Below are positions 1 through 6,855 of a DNA stretch of 11,950 bases, piece by piece. Both the position numbers and the translations under genes were made by a program. Positions within the stretch are counted from its first letter, which is position 1. Every line of letters starts with the position of its first letter. Source of the stretch: Oscillospiraceae bacterium (GTDB lineage Bacteria > Bacillota > Clostridia > Oscillospirales > Ruminococcaceae). Below the pieces are notes generated by a model. The model was given only the letters and a program-made list of their open reading frames with translations. It was not told where the DNA came from and made no database searches. Location of the stretch: contig JAIDPG010000103.1 of NCBI GenBank assembly GCA_029062865.1, forward strand, positions 1 to 11,950. The letters run 5' to 3'.

Positions 1-19
1 AGTTGTGTATAAGAGACAG
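1..19 (+). other. Nextera/Tn5 mosaic-end adapter remnant (artifact)
   Basis: Bases 1-19 match the 19-base Tn5 mosaic end AGATGTGTATAAGAGACAG at 18 of 19 positions, with one mismatch at base 3. This is untrimmed sequencing-library sequence and not part of the genome. Translated in the fliO frame it gives the peptide CIRDR, which should not be read as protein sequence. Confidence 0.95.
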
Positions 20-20
20 G

Positions 21-248
21 AATATGAAGATCCTTGAGCGGATCAATTTAGGTCCCGATAAAATGCTCCTTTTGGTGAGCGTCCGCGGGAAGTGTATGGT
101 GCTTGGGGTGACAAGCTCGCACACCGAAAAGATATGCGAGCTCGACGAAAGCGAGGAGGAGATCCTCGCGCGCGCCGAGGAGGAAGCCCCGCCGAGCTTC
201 GCTGAGAGCTTTAAAACGATTCTTGGGAATATGAAAAAGAAGAAGTAA
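21..248 (+). CDS. fliO: Flagellar biosynthetic protein FliO, 5'-truncated
   Basis: This is the C-terminal part (about 75 residues) of FliO, a small membrane protein that assists assembly of the FliP ring in the flagellar type III export gate. The visible part is the cytoplasmic domain. It begins with the family-typical stretch KILERINLGPDKMLLLVSV, followed by GKCMVLGVTSS and a charged, lysine-ending tail. The N-terminal transmembrane segment is missing because the contig starts inside the gene. The apparent upstream start at base 3 is adapter sequence, so no true start is visible; the ATG at base 24 is internal. The gene lies 13 bases upstream of fliP, in the standard fliO-P-Q-R order. Identification rests on the short conserved motif and the position, and is fairly secure. 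Confidence 0.85.
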   Translation, partial: NMKILERINLGPDKMLLLVSVRGKCMVLGVTSSHTEKICELDESEEEILARAEEEAPPSFAESFKTILGNMKKKK

Positions 249-261
249 CGGAGGTACGATT

Positions 262-1221
262 TTGTTTAAACGTTTGATAAAAGCGGACAAGAAGCTCGTG
301 CTTGCGTTTGCGGTCTCGCTTTTTCTGACAATATTGTTTACGTTCACGTTCGCGAGCCTGAGAGCCTACGCGGCTTCAACTCCGCAAACGACAACGGGAG
401 ACGCCGCGGCGGATCTCATTGGCGCGGCGGCGGACGCAATCGACGCGACGCTTAATAACGGCAATAACACCGGCACTTCGGACGCGAACACATCGGGCTA
501 TCTCGATACCGATCCCGTGAGCGTCGGGAGCACGCCGGGCGCTTCGGTGCTTCAGCAGGTGATCGGCGTGGACGCTTCGCAGCCGCTGCAGATCATCATT
601 CTGATGACGCTGATAGCACTATTGCCGTCAATTCTGATTATGATGACTTGCTTCGCGCGTATCATAATCGTGCTGGGCTTTTTGCGCAGCGCAATGCAGA
701 CGCAAAGCACGCCGCCGAATATGGTGCTCACGGGAATGGCGCTGTTCCTGACGATCTTCATTATGGCGCCCGTGCTTAAAGAGGTAAACGAGGTTGCTTA
801 CGAGCCATACGCCAACGAGCAGATCACGACCAAGGAAGCTTTCGAACGCGCCGCGGTGCCTCTGAAGAAATTTATGCTGAAGCAAACCTCAAACGATGAT
901 CTGGAGTTTTTCGTGAAGCTCTCAAAAACGGAGGCTCCGGAGGGCGGAATGACGGAGGAATACAAGGAAAACGACCTGTCGCTTACGGTCATAATCCCGA
1001 GCTTTATGATAAGCGAGCTCAAACGCGCGTTCCAGATGGGCTTTATGATTTTCCTGCCGTTTTTGGTAATAGATATCGTTGTGGGCTCGACGCTTATGTC
1101 GATGGGTATGATGATGCTCCCGCCCGCGATGATCTCAATGCCGTTCAAGATACTTGTTTTCGTGTTGGCGGACGGCTGGACTTTACTTGTAGGCTCGCTG
1201 GTTACGAGCTACAATTTGTAG
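262..1221 (+). CDS. fliP: Flagellar export gate protein FliP with long N-terminal extension
   Basis: FliP forms the pentameric core of the flagellar type III export channel in the inner membrane. The start is TTG with GGAGG at 250-254, seven bases upstream. Residues 1-38 look like a signal peptide: basic residues, a hydrophobic run at 11-31 and an AYAA-like cleavage site near 35-38. Residues 39-107 form a Thr/Asn/Gly/Ala-rich linker. The canonical FliP domain begins near residue 108 with PLQIIILMTLIALLPSILIM and continues with FARIIIVLGFLRSAMQTQ. The C-terminal part contains the Met-rich segment GMMMLPPAMISMPFKILVFV and ends ADGWTLLVGSLVTSYNL. At 319 residues it is longer than the usual 220-255, and the excess is the linker. 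Neighbouring fliO and fliQ confirm the identity. Confidence 0.97.
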   Translation: MFKRLIKADKKLVLAFAVSLFLTILFTFTFASLRAYAASTPQTTTGDAAADLIGAAADAIDATLNNGNNTGTSDANTSGYLDTDPVSVGSTPGASVLQQVIGVDASQPLQIIILMTLIALLPSILIMMTCFARIIIVLGFLRSAMQTQSTPPNMVLTGMALFLTIFIMAPVLKEVNEVAYEPYANEQITTKEAFERAAVPLKKFMLKQTSNDDLEFFVKLSKTEAPEGGMTEEYKENDLSLTVIIPSFMISELKRAFQMGFMIFLPFLVIDIVVGSTLMSMGMMMLPPAMISMPFKILVFVLADGWTLLVGSLVTSYNL

Positions 1222-1241
1222 CAAAGGCGGGTGTTTCTTAA

Positions 1242-1514
1242 ATGACTCAGGATAAAGTAATGGAAATATTCCGCGAGGTCATGGTGTTGACGTTCAAGCT
1301 CGGTCTGCCTATCTTGCTTGTTGCGATGATAGTCGGACTTGTTATCGCGATTTTGCAAGCGGCAACGCAGGTTCACGAGCAGACGCTGACGTTCGCGCCG
1401 AAATTAGTCGCGGTTGGCTTGGCGCTGTTCGCGCTCGGACCTTGGATGACCAACGAGATAATAGACTTCATCAAGTATATTTTCGATACAATGGCGGGAA
1501 CGCCGATAAGTTAA
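1242..1514 (+). CDS. fliQ: Flagellar export gate protein FliQ
   Basis: FliQ is a small two-helix membrane subunit that packs around the FliP/FliR core of the export gate. The length of 90 residues is the normal family size. Two hydrophobic segments lie at about 16-39 and 52-71, separated by the conserved motif QAATQVHEQTLTFAPK (39-54). The protein ends NEIIDFIKYIFDTM with a short tail. The start is ATG, preceded by AAGGCGGG at 1225-1231. The gene is 20 bases after fliP and 25 before fliR, so co-transcription is very likely. No anomaly is seen. Confidence 0.97.
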   Translation: MTQDKVMEIFREVMVLTFKLGLPILLVAMIVGLVIAILQAATQVHEQTLTFAPKLVAVGLALFALGPWMTNEIIDFIKYIFDTMAGTPIS

Positions 1515-1539
1515 TTCAATTTAATGTAGGGGTTTAGCC

Positions 1540-2325
1540 GTGTCTGAAATATGGAGCATTATATTAACGAACGTCGTCGTATTCGTAATGGTTCTGGCGC
1601 GGACGACGGGGATATTCACGTTTAACCCGATTTTTTCGCGCCGCGGGATACCGAACAGCTACAAAGCGGGAATGTCGCTTGTATTGGCGGCGGTAATGAC
1701 GGCGGGCGGCGATTTCAACTATACAATGCCGAGCGGGCTTTTCCCGTTCGTGTTTGATTTCGGCAAGGAGCTCCTTGTGGGCGCGGTGCTGGGTTTTCTC
1801 GTAAATCTGATGCTGCAGGTGTTCTCGTTCGCGGGTGAAGTCATTGATATGCAGATAGGGTTGACAATGGCGAAGAGCTACGATCCGACGTTCGGAAGCG
1901 CGGGCATAGCAACTCAGTATTACAGCCTTTGGTTTATGACGTATTTCTTCGTCGTGGGCGGACACAAAAGCTACATCAGCCTTTGCGCGATGTCCTACGA
2001 GAGCATTCCGCTCGGTTGGACGGGGCTTGATATAGACGTTTTCAGGCTGCTCGTGTTTTATTTCGAGAGCGTGATAACGCTCGGCGTTAAGCTCGCGATG
2101 CCGATAATCGCGGCGGAGCTTATTACGGAGTTCTGCATAGGAATTATGATGAAAGCCGTGCCGACAATACACGTTTTCGTGCTGAATATTCAGCTTAAAA
2201 TGATGGTCGGCTTTGTAGTGCTTGTAGCAAGCGCGGGCGTCACCGCGGAGTTTATGGATAAGCTTATGAGCATTATGTTCGAGAACCTTAACGGCATAAT
2301 GCATAGATTTTTGGTTGGCGGCTAG
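1540..2325 (+). CDS. fliR: Flagellar export gate protein FliR
   Basis: FliR is the single-copy subunit that completes the FliP5-FliQ4-FliR1 channel. The start is GTG with AGGGG at 1528-1532, seven bases upstream. The 261-residue protein has several membrane segments and family motifs: ARTTGIFTFNPIFSRRGIP (20-38), KELLVGAVLGFL (76-87), FAGEVIDMQIGLTMA (97-111) and VPTIHVFVLNIQLKMMVG (197-214). The length is normal. A large antisense reading frame over this gene is a composition shadow, since its translation is an unstructured His/Arg-rich protein. The gene sits 25 bases after fliQ and 33 before flhB. Confidence 0.97.
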   Translation: MSEIWSIILTNVVVFVMVLARTTGIFTFNPIFSRRGIPNSYKAGMSLVLAAVMTAGGDFNYTMPSGLFPFVFDFGKELLVGAVLGFLVNLMLQVFSFAGEVIDMQIGLTMAKSYDPTFGSAGIATQYYSLWFMTYFFVVGGHKSYISLCAMSYESIPLGWTGLDIDVFRLLVFYFESVITLGVKLAMPIIAAELITEFCIGIMMKAVPTIHVFVLNIQLKMMVGFVVLVASAGVTAEFMDKLMSIMFENLNGIMHRFLVGG

Positions 2326-2358
2326 CAAGCGCGATTTTGAGCGTTAAGGGGGGATCTT

Positions 2359-3423
2359 ATGGCGGGCGAGGAAAAAACCGAAAAAGCCACCCCGAAAAAA
2401 CGCCAGGATCAGCGAAAAGAGGGCAACGTTTTACAGTCGCGAGAGGTCGTAACGGCGGCTTCCGTGCTCGGGATCTTCTCCGGAGTAAGGCTTCTGGCGG
2501 AGTTCATAATGAAAAATCTCCTGTCCTACAACACGCGCCTTTTCGAGAGGGTCGGCGAGCTTGAGGTAAATCAGGATAACATAATGAGCCTTTTCGCCGA
2601 CGTCGCGACGGTCGTCGTGGTAGTCGTCGGACCTATCTGCGCGTTCGCGCTGGTTTTGGGAATTATCCCGACGATTGCGCAGACCAAGGGACTTTTCTCA
2701 ATGAAGGCGCTGAAGCCCAAGTTCTCGAAGCTCAATCCGCTTTCGGGAATTAAGAAAATGTTCTCGATACAAGCCTTCGCGAACATTATAAAGGGGCTTA
2801 TAGAGGTGATCGTCATCGGCGTGCTCGTGTACAACGAGATACGCGACAGATTGCCGATAATTTTGTCACTTATGGACTGCGGCGTTATGCAGGGAATCGC
2901 GTATACGGCGCTTACGATCTACGATCTCGTAATGACTATCTGCATCGTGCTCGTGTTCGTGGCGGCGGCGGATTATCTGTTCCAGTGGTGGCAGTTCGAG
3001 AAGAAGATGAAGATGTCCAAGCAGGAGGTCAAGGACGAATTCAAGCAAATGGAAGGCGACCCGCAGATAAAAAGCAAGATAAAGCAGCGCCAGCGCGAAA
3101 TGGCGCAAAGCCGTATGATGCAGGAGGTACCGACGGCGGACGTAGTTATCCGTAACCCGACGCACTTCGCCGTGGCTTTGAGATACGATCAGGAAAAGAA
3201 CCGCGCGCCGCAGGTCGTCGCAAAGGGCGCAGACCTTATGGCGCGGCGTATTATAAAGATAGCCGAGGAGAACAACGTCTATTGCGTTGAAAACCCTCCG
3301 CTCGCAAGAGCGCTTTACGCGCAGGTGGATCTGGGAAGAGAAATTCCCTACGAGCTGTACGACGCGGTAGCGGAAGTCCTCACCGTAGTCTACAAAGAGA
3401 CTCACAAAACTTTACGCGCATAA
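2359..3423 (+). CDS. flhB: Flagellar export switch protein FlhB
   Basis: FlhB controls substrate specificity of the flagellar export apparatus, switching from rod/hook to filament substrates after autocleavage. Residues 1-33 carry the family N-terminus (GEEKTEKATPKKRQDQRKEG). Four membrane segments follow at about 33-50, 80-105, 140-160 and 185-205. The autocleavage motif NPTH is intact at 266-269 within VVIRNPTHFAVALRYD, with cleavage expected between N266 and P267. The C-terminal domain has the usual VVAKGADLMA and ENPPLARALY motifs. The 354-residue length is normal. The start is ATG with AAGGGGGG at 2346-2353. It is the last gene of the tight fliO-P-Q-R-flhB run, and a 318-base gene-free stretch separates it from flhA. 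Confidence 0.98.
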   Translation: MAGEEKTEKATPKKRQDQRKEGNVLQSREVVTAASVLGIFSGVRLLAEFIMKNLLSYNTRLFERVGELEVNQDNIMSLFADVATVVVVVVGPICAFALVLGIIPTIAQTKGLFSMKALKPKFSKLNPLSGIKKMFSIQAFANIIKGLIEVIVIGVLVYNEIRDRLPIILSLMDCGVMQGIAYTALTIYDLVMTICIVLVFVAAADYLFQWWQFEKKMKMSKQEVKDEFKQMEGDPQIKSKIKQRQREMAQSRMMQEVPTADVVIRNPTHFAVALRYDQEKNRAPQVVAKGADLMARRIIKIAEENNVYCVENPPLARALYAQVDLGREIPYELYDAVAEVLTVVYKETHKTLRA

Positions 3424-3430
3424 CGGCAAA

Positions 3431-3604
3431 GCAACAAACCGGAGACGCATTAAAGGCGCGTACCGACTTAAATCAACATAACAAGACCGCACAAATTTCG
3501 TTCTCGTTAGCGTTTTTTGGGAGAAGTCACCACAATACGCGCAACGAATCGGCAGCGCATTAAAGCGCGTTATCTTTTGCAGCAACACTACGGCGGCGCA
3601 TAAA
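3431..3604 (+). repeat. Three-copy degenerate repeat GCAAC-N4-CGG-N3-CGCAT
   Basis: The pattern GCAAC, four bases, CGG, three bases, CGCAT, then an A-rich triplet occurs at 3431-3454, 3541-3564 and 3582-3604 with identical internal spacing. Copies 1 and 2 are 110 bases apart. Similarity between them continues further, through CGCATTAAAG-CGCGT and, after one indel, to a CGCA-AAATTTC motif at 3488-3499 and 3597-3608. This suggests an old ~110-base tandem duplication. No function is known to me. Confidence 0.6.
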
Positions 3605-3615
3605 TTTCAAAAAGT

Positions 3616-3642
3616 GTCAGCCGGAGCGAAGCGCAGGCTGAC
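3616..3642 (+). other. Stem-loop A in the flhB-flhA interval
   Basis: GTCAGCC (3616-3622) pairs perfectly with GGCTGAC (3636-3642) around a 13-base loop. The segment CGGAGCGAAGCG (3622-3633), mostly in this loop, recurs exactly in the loop of the next hairpin. No T-run follows, so this hairpin alone is not a terminator. Confidence 0.6.
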
Positions 3643-3645
3643 CGG

Positions 3646-3708
3646 TTTCGTCAGCGGTGTTGCTCGTAACGGAGCGAAGCGGAGTGGAGAGCAATACCGG
3701 TGACGGAA
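3646..3708 (+). other. Long stem-loop B upstream of flhA
   Basis: Bases 3646-3665 pair with 3689-3708 in a 20-base-pair stem with one mismatch and two G-T wobbles. The innermost six pairs are TTGCTC with GAGCAA. The 23-base loop contains CGGAGCGAAGCG (3670-3681), identical to 3622-3633. The stem is followed by an A/T-rich tract including six Ts at 3717-3722. It could be a leaky terminator, an RNA-processing or stability element, or a REP-like palindromic insertion. Confidence 0.65.
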
Positions 3709-3741
3709 TTTTAAAATTTTTTAAAATAAGGAGGTGGGAGC

Positions 3742-5820
3742 TTGATACGTAAGATACTTACCAATTCAATGGTGCTGTTCATCATATTCATAGTTCTCGC
3801 TATCATAATCCCGCTTCCCGTATTTATGCAGGATTTTCTGATAATGTTAAATATAGCGCTTTCGCTGATAATCCTCGTTATGACGATGTTTATCAAAAGC
3901 GCGCTGGAGTTTTCGGTGTTCCCGACGATACTCCTTATCTCGACGGTCTTTCGACTGTCGCTTAACATCTCGACGACGCGATCTATTCTCTCAGGCGGCG
4001 GCTCGGGGAACATAAGCAATATCATAAAGGCGTTCGGAAACTTCGTAATGGGCGGAGACGCGGTTGTCGGGTTTCTGATATTCATAATCATCGTTTTGGT
4101 GAACTTTATCGTAATCACCAAGGGCTCGGAGCGTGTATCCGAGGTTGCGGCGAGATTTACGCTCGACGCGATGCCGGGTAAGCAAATGGCTATCGACGCG
4201 GACTTGAACTCCGGACTGATAAACGAGGAGGAAGCGAAAACGCGGCGCTCGAACATCCAGCGTGAGGCGGACTTCTACGGCTCTATGGACGGTGCTACGA
4301 AGTTCGTAAAGGGCGACGCGATAATGTCTATCATCACGACGCTCGTAAACCTCATCGGCGGCGTTATCATCGGTATGGTGCGCGGCGGCGGTGATTTCAA
4401 TACGGTGCTTAACACCTACTCCCTCGCGACGGTTGGTGACGGTCTCTGCTCGCAGATACCGGCGCTGCTTATCTCTGTGGCGACAGGTATGATTGTTACC
4501 CGCGCGGCTTCTACAGACAGCCTTATGACGGACATCAAGGCGCAGTTTACGGCACAGCCGTTCGTATTGCTGATCGCGGGCATCGTGACGCTCGTGATGA
4601 TGTTCATTCCGGGCTTCCCGATTCCGATAATGCTCATTCTGGGCGTTGCGCTTATCGCGGGGGCGATTTTGCTCGACCGAAACAAAAAGAAAATGGCGGA
4701 GCTTGAAATAGCTCAACGCGCGAAGGCCGAGCAAATGGAGCTCGAAAAGCCCAAGACCGACAATGACTATTACCGCGACATCGACAACGTGTTCAAGCTG
4801 CTGAACGTCGAGCCCATTGAAATGGAGTTCGGCTACTCGTTGCTGCGTCTCGTTGACGAAAAGAGCGGCGGCAACTTCATCGACCGCGTTGTCATTTTCA
4901 GAAAGCAGTTCGCAATGGATATGGGTATGGTTATCCCATCCGTGCGAATGACGGATAACCCCGAGATAAACCCGAACACGTATATCATCAAGATAAAGGG
5001 CGAGGCTGTGGCAACGGGCGAAATTCTCGTCGATCACTATCTCGCGCTTGACAGTGGCGACGTTACGTCCGACATCGAGGGCATCGACACGGTAGAGCCC
5101 GCGTTCGGACTTCCCGCGAAGTGGATAAGCGAGGACAAGAAGATAATGGCGGACGTGGCGGGCTATACGCTCATCGACCCCGTTTCCGTTATGATAACGC
5201 ACTGGAGCGAGATAATGAAGCGCTACGCGCACGAGCTGCTCTCGCGGCAGGACGTTAATACAATGGTTGAAAACGTCAAGAAAGCAAACCCGATTGTCGT
5301 TGAGGATCTTATACCAAAAGTAATATCTATCGGATATTTACAGAAAGTATTGGCAAATCTGCTTAAGGAGAGCATTCCGATACGAGACATTCAGACTATT
5401 CTGGAAACGCTCGGCGACCACGCGAATGTCCTCAAGGACATCGACATCGCGACGGAGTACGTGCGGCAGTCATTAAAGCGCACGATAACGCACCGCTTCG
5501 CGGAGGCAAACTCGCTGAGAGTTATCACTCTCGACCCGCAGATCGAGGATATGATAGTCTCGGCGGTGAAGAAGAACGAGCAGGGCAGTTACCTCGCGCT
5601 CGCGCCCGATTTGGTTCAGAGTATCGTCGCGGCGACAAACGAGGAGATAGACAAGATAAAGGACGTTATCCCGAATGTGATAATACTTACGTCCCCCGTC
5701 GTGCGCATCTATTTCAAGAAGCTCACCGAGCAGTTCATCCAGAACATCACGGTGCTGTCGTACAGTGAAATAGACGCGTCCGCGCAGATACAGGCTATTG
5801 GAAATATTTCGCTTAGATAG
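3742..5820 (+). CDS. flhA: Flagellar export gate protein FlhA
   Basis: FlhA is the nonameric export-gate ring protein. Its membrane half couples the proton gradient to export and its cytoplasmic half docks chaperone-substrate complexes. The start is TTG with a strong AAGGAGGTGGG at 3728-3738. The 692-residue length is normal. Membrane segments fill about residues 10-125 and 195-320. Family motifs are FRLSLNISTTRSIL (70-83), the FHIPEP-family loop RFTLDAMPGKQMAIDADL (138-155) with downstream READFYGSMDGATKFVKGDA, and VGDGLCSQIPALLIS (231-245). The cytoplasmic domain occupies roughly 335-692. In many Firmicutes flhF and flhG follow directly; here the next gene is fliA. A 413-residue antisense frame over this gene is a shadow. 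Confidence 0.98.
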   Translation: MIRKILTNSMVLFIIFIVLAIIIPLPVFMQDFLIMLNIALSLIILVMTMFIKSALEFSVFPTILLISTVFRLSLNISTTRSILSGGGSGNISNIIKAFGNFVMGGDAVVGFLIFIIIVLVNFIVITKGSERVSEVAARFTLDAMPGKQMAIDADLNSGLINEEEAKTRRSNIQREADFYGSMDGATKFVKGDAIMSIITTLVNLIGGVIIGMVRGGGDFNTVLNTYSLATVGDGLCSQIPALLISVATGMIVTRAASTDSLMTDIKAQFTAQPFVLLIAGIVTLVMMFIPGFPIPIMLILGVALIAGAILLDRNKKKMAELEIAQRAKAEQMELEKPKTDNDYYRDIDNVFKLLNVEPIEMEFGYSLLRLVDEKSGGNFIDRVVIFRKQFAMDMGMVIPSVRMTDNPEINPNTYIIKIKGEAVATGEILVDHYLALDSGDVTSDIEGIDTVEPAFGLPAKWISEDKKIMADVAGYTLIDPVSVMITHWSEIMKRYAHELLSRQDVNTMVENVKKANPIVVEDLIPKVISIGYLQKVLANLLKESIPIRDIQTILETLGDHANVLKDIDIATEYVRQSLKRTITHRFAEANSLRVITLDPQIEDMIVSAVKKNEQGSYLALAPDLVQSIVAATNEEIDKIKDVIPNVIILTSPVVRIYFKKLTEQFIQNITVLSYSEIDASAQIQAIGNISLR

Positions 5821-5846
5821 CAGCTAGTTTAATAGTAGTTAGTTAC

Positions 5847-5874
5847 TTGAACGGGTAAGCATATCCTCTATAAT
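5847..5874 (+). promoter_or_regulatory. Sigma-A-type promoter upstream of fliA
   Basis: TTGAAC (5847-5852) is separated by 16 bases from a perfect TATAAT (5869-5874), 46 bases before the fliA ATG. The -35 matches TTGACA at four of six bases. A 7-base inverted repeat, TTAGTTA (5839-5845) and TAACTAA (5874-5880), brackets the promoter and could be an operator. The promoter would let fliA be expressed independently of the export-gate run. Confidence 0.6.
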
Positions 5875-5920
5875 AACTAATTACCGGCAACTATTCTCTA
5901 ACAACCAGAAGGGGTTCGCT

Positions 5921-6667
5921 ATGGAAAGTGCAACTTATGCAGAGCAGATCGCTTTGTACAAGCAAAACGGCGATATTGCGCTTCGCAATGAGATCGTTCT
6001 CGGCAATATGGGGCTGGTGCGCTCCTGCGCACTTTCTATGCGGAATATGTATGTGAAGTTCGGGGAAACGGACGACGTGGTGAACGAGGGTGTGCTGGCG
6101 CTTATGGACGCTATCGAGACCTACGACCCCTCAAAAGGCGCGAAGTTCGAGACCTACGCGAGCCTCAAGGTCCGCGGAGCGATAATCGACTATATTCGCA
6201 AGCAGGACTGGATTCCGAGAAATATCAGAAAATTCTCCAAAACGCTTGACAAAGCCAACAGTATGTTGTATAATTTAAATGGGAGAGCGCCTACAACCGC
6301 CGAGCTTGCCGAGTACCTGAAAATGGACGAGGCAAAGTTGCTGAAGCTTATGGCGGAGTGCTCCTGCACGCTTACGCTGTCGTTTGAGGAGTTGCTCTAC
6401 GAGGACAACATCAACGAGCCCGCCGTGGACGCGCCTTCGGACAACGGAATTCTCCGAGAGGAGATGCAGAAGGTCATCGCGGAAGCGATAGGCGAGCTTA
6501 AGGACAAGGAGCAGCAGGTCATCACGCTGTATTACTACAAGAATTTCAAGTACGCCGACATCGCAAAGGCACTCGGGATAACCGAGGGGCGCGTGTGCCA
6601 GATCCACTCAAAGGCGGTTTTGCTTCTTAAAGCGAAGCTTACGCCGTATTTTAAGGGGTCGAACTAG
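5921..6667 (+). CDS. fliA: Flagellar sigma factor sigma-28 (FliA/SigD)
   Basis: FliA directs RNA polymerase to late flagellar, motility and chemotaxis promoters. The 248-residue length is typical. Region 2 spans about 18-95, with DDVVNEGVLALMDAIETYDP (51-70), then FETYASLKVRGAIIDYIRKQ and DWIPRNIRK. Region 3 is near 105-160 (GRAPTTAELAEYLKMDEAKL at 121-140). Region 4 is about 185-240, with the helix-turn-helix YADIAKALGITEGRVCQIHS (211-230). The start is ATG with AAGGGG at 5909-5914. It is the first gene after flhA, with its own probable promoter. No anti-sigma FlgM gene is present in the window. Codons 109-118 contain a perfect TTGACA-N17-TATAAT sequence, annotated separately. Confidence 0.96.
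   Translation: MESATYAEQIALYKQNGDIALRNEIVLGNMGLVRSCALSMRNMYVKFGETDDVVNEGVLALMDAIETYDPSKGAKFETYASLKVRGAIIDYIRKQDWIPRNIRKFSKTLDKANSMLYNLNGRAPTTAELAEYLKMDEAKLLKLMAECSCTLTLSFEELLYEDNINEPAVDAPSDNGILREEMQKVIAEAIGELKDKEQQVITLYYYKNFKYADIAKALGITEGRVCQIHSKAVLLLKAKLTPYFKGSN
6246..6274 (+). promoter_or_regulatory. Perfect consensus sigma-A promoter sequence inside fliA
   Basis: TTGACA (6246-6251), a 17-base spacer, and TATAAT (6269-6274) match the housekeeping promoter consensus at all 12 bases with the optimal spacer, in sense orientation within fliA. A transcript from here would start near 6281. It would cover the sigma region 3-4 part of fliA and could run to the rod genes. Function is not shown, and it may be a chance result of the codons used. 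Confidence 0.45.
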
Positions 6668-6674
6668 GCTGCAA

Positions 6675-6751
6675 TTTGTATAAATTCGGCGGAATATTAC
6701 GAAGCGTAATTGAGTTCGGCGATTTTTTTGCGGGTTTCCGCCCGATACAAA
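6675..6751 (+). terminator. Structured fliA 3' region with terminator-like hairpin
   Basis: An inner perfect hairpin, ATTACG-AAG-CGTAAT (6696-6710), lies 12 bases before a seven-T run (6723-6729). This resembles, but does not fit well, an intrinsic terminator because of the gap. An outer imperfect stem encloses it: TTTGTAT (6675-6681) and GGCGGAA (6688-6694) pair with TTCCGCC (6736-6742) and ATACAAA (6745-6751). The two folds could coexist. Together they suggest partial transcription stop or RNA processing between fliA and the rod genes. Confidence 0.4.
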
Positions 6752-6855
6752 CCTTTATTTTAGTCATTAACTGCTGCAAGATGCATCGCAGAATGTATAG
6801 ATCACGATGATTATTACCAAAAGTATTTTTATAACCTTGAGAGGAGCAACCTGTT

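Larger units (their letters stand above)
3424..3741. other. Gene-free flhB-flhA interval with repeats and hairpins
   Basis: No credible coding region is visible in these 318 bases, whereas the other gaps in the export-gate run are 13-33 bases. The left half has three copies of a short patterned repeat. The right half has two neighbouring stem-loops with a shared loop sequence, followed by an A/T-rich tract (3709-3728) and the flhA ribosome binding site AAGGAGGTGGG (3728-3738). No clear sigma-A or sigma-28 promoter was found. The interval is probably transcribed within the operon, but that is inference. Confidence 0.7.

Noticed and set aside
3..20. Apparent N-terminus MCIRDR of the first gene
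   Set aside because: It is the translation of the Tn5 mosaic-end adapter, not fliO.
1564..2328. 254-codon minus-strand frame opposite fliR
   Set aside because: The translation is His/Arg/Tyr-rich without motifs, with no plausible ribosome binding site, opposite conserved fliR.
3424..3741. CRISPR array or riboswitch in the flhB-flhA gap
   Set aside because: Repeat units are degenerate, unevenly spaced (110 and 41 bases) and lack uniform spacers. No known riboswitch core was recognised.
3991..5232. 413-codon open frame on the minus strand, antisense to flhA
   Set aside because: Its translation is His/Arg/Val-rich with no domain pattern, and it lies wholly opposite a clear, conserved flhA. 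It is a shadow of biased codon use.
6742..6748. CCGATAC as a sigma-28 -10 element for the rod genes
   Set aside because: It resembles CCGATAT, but no TAAA-like -35 is present 15-16 bases upstream, where the sequence is a T-run, and it forms part of the outer stem.
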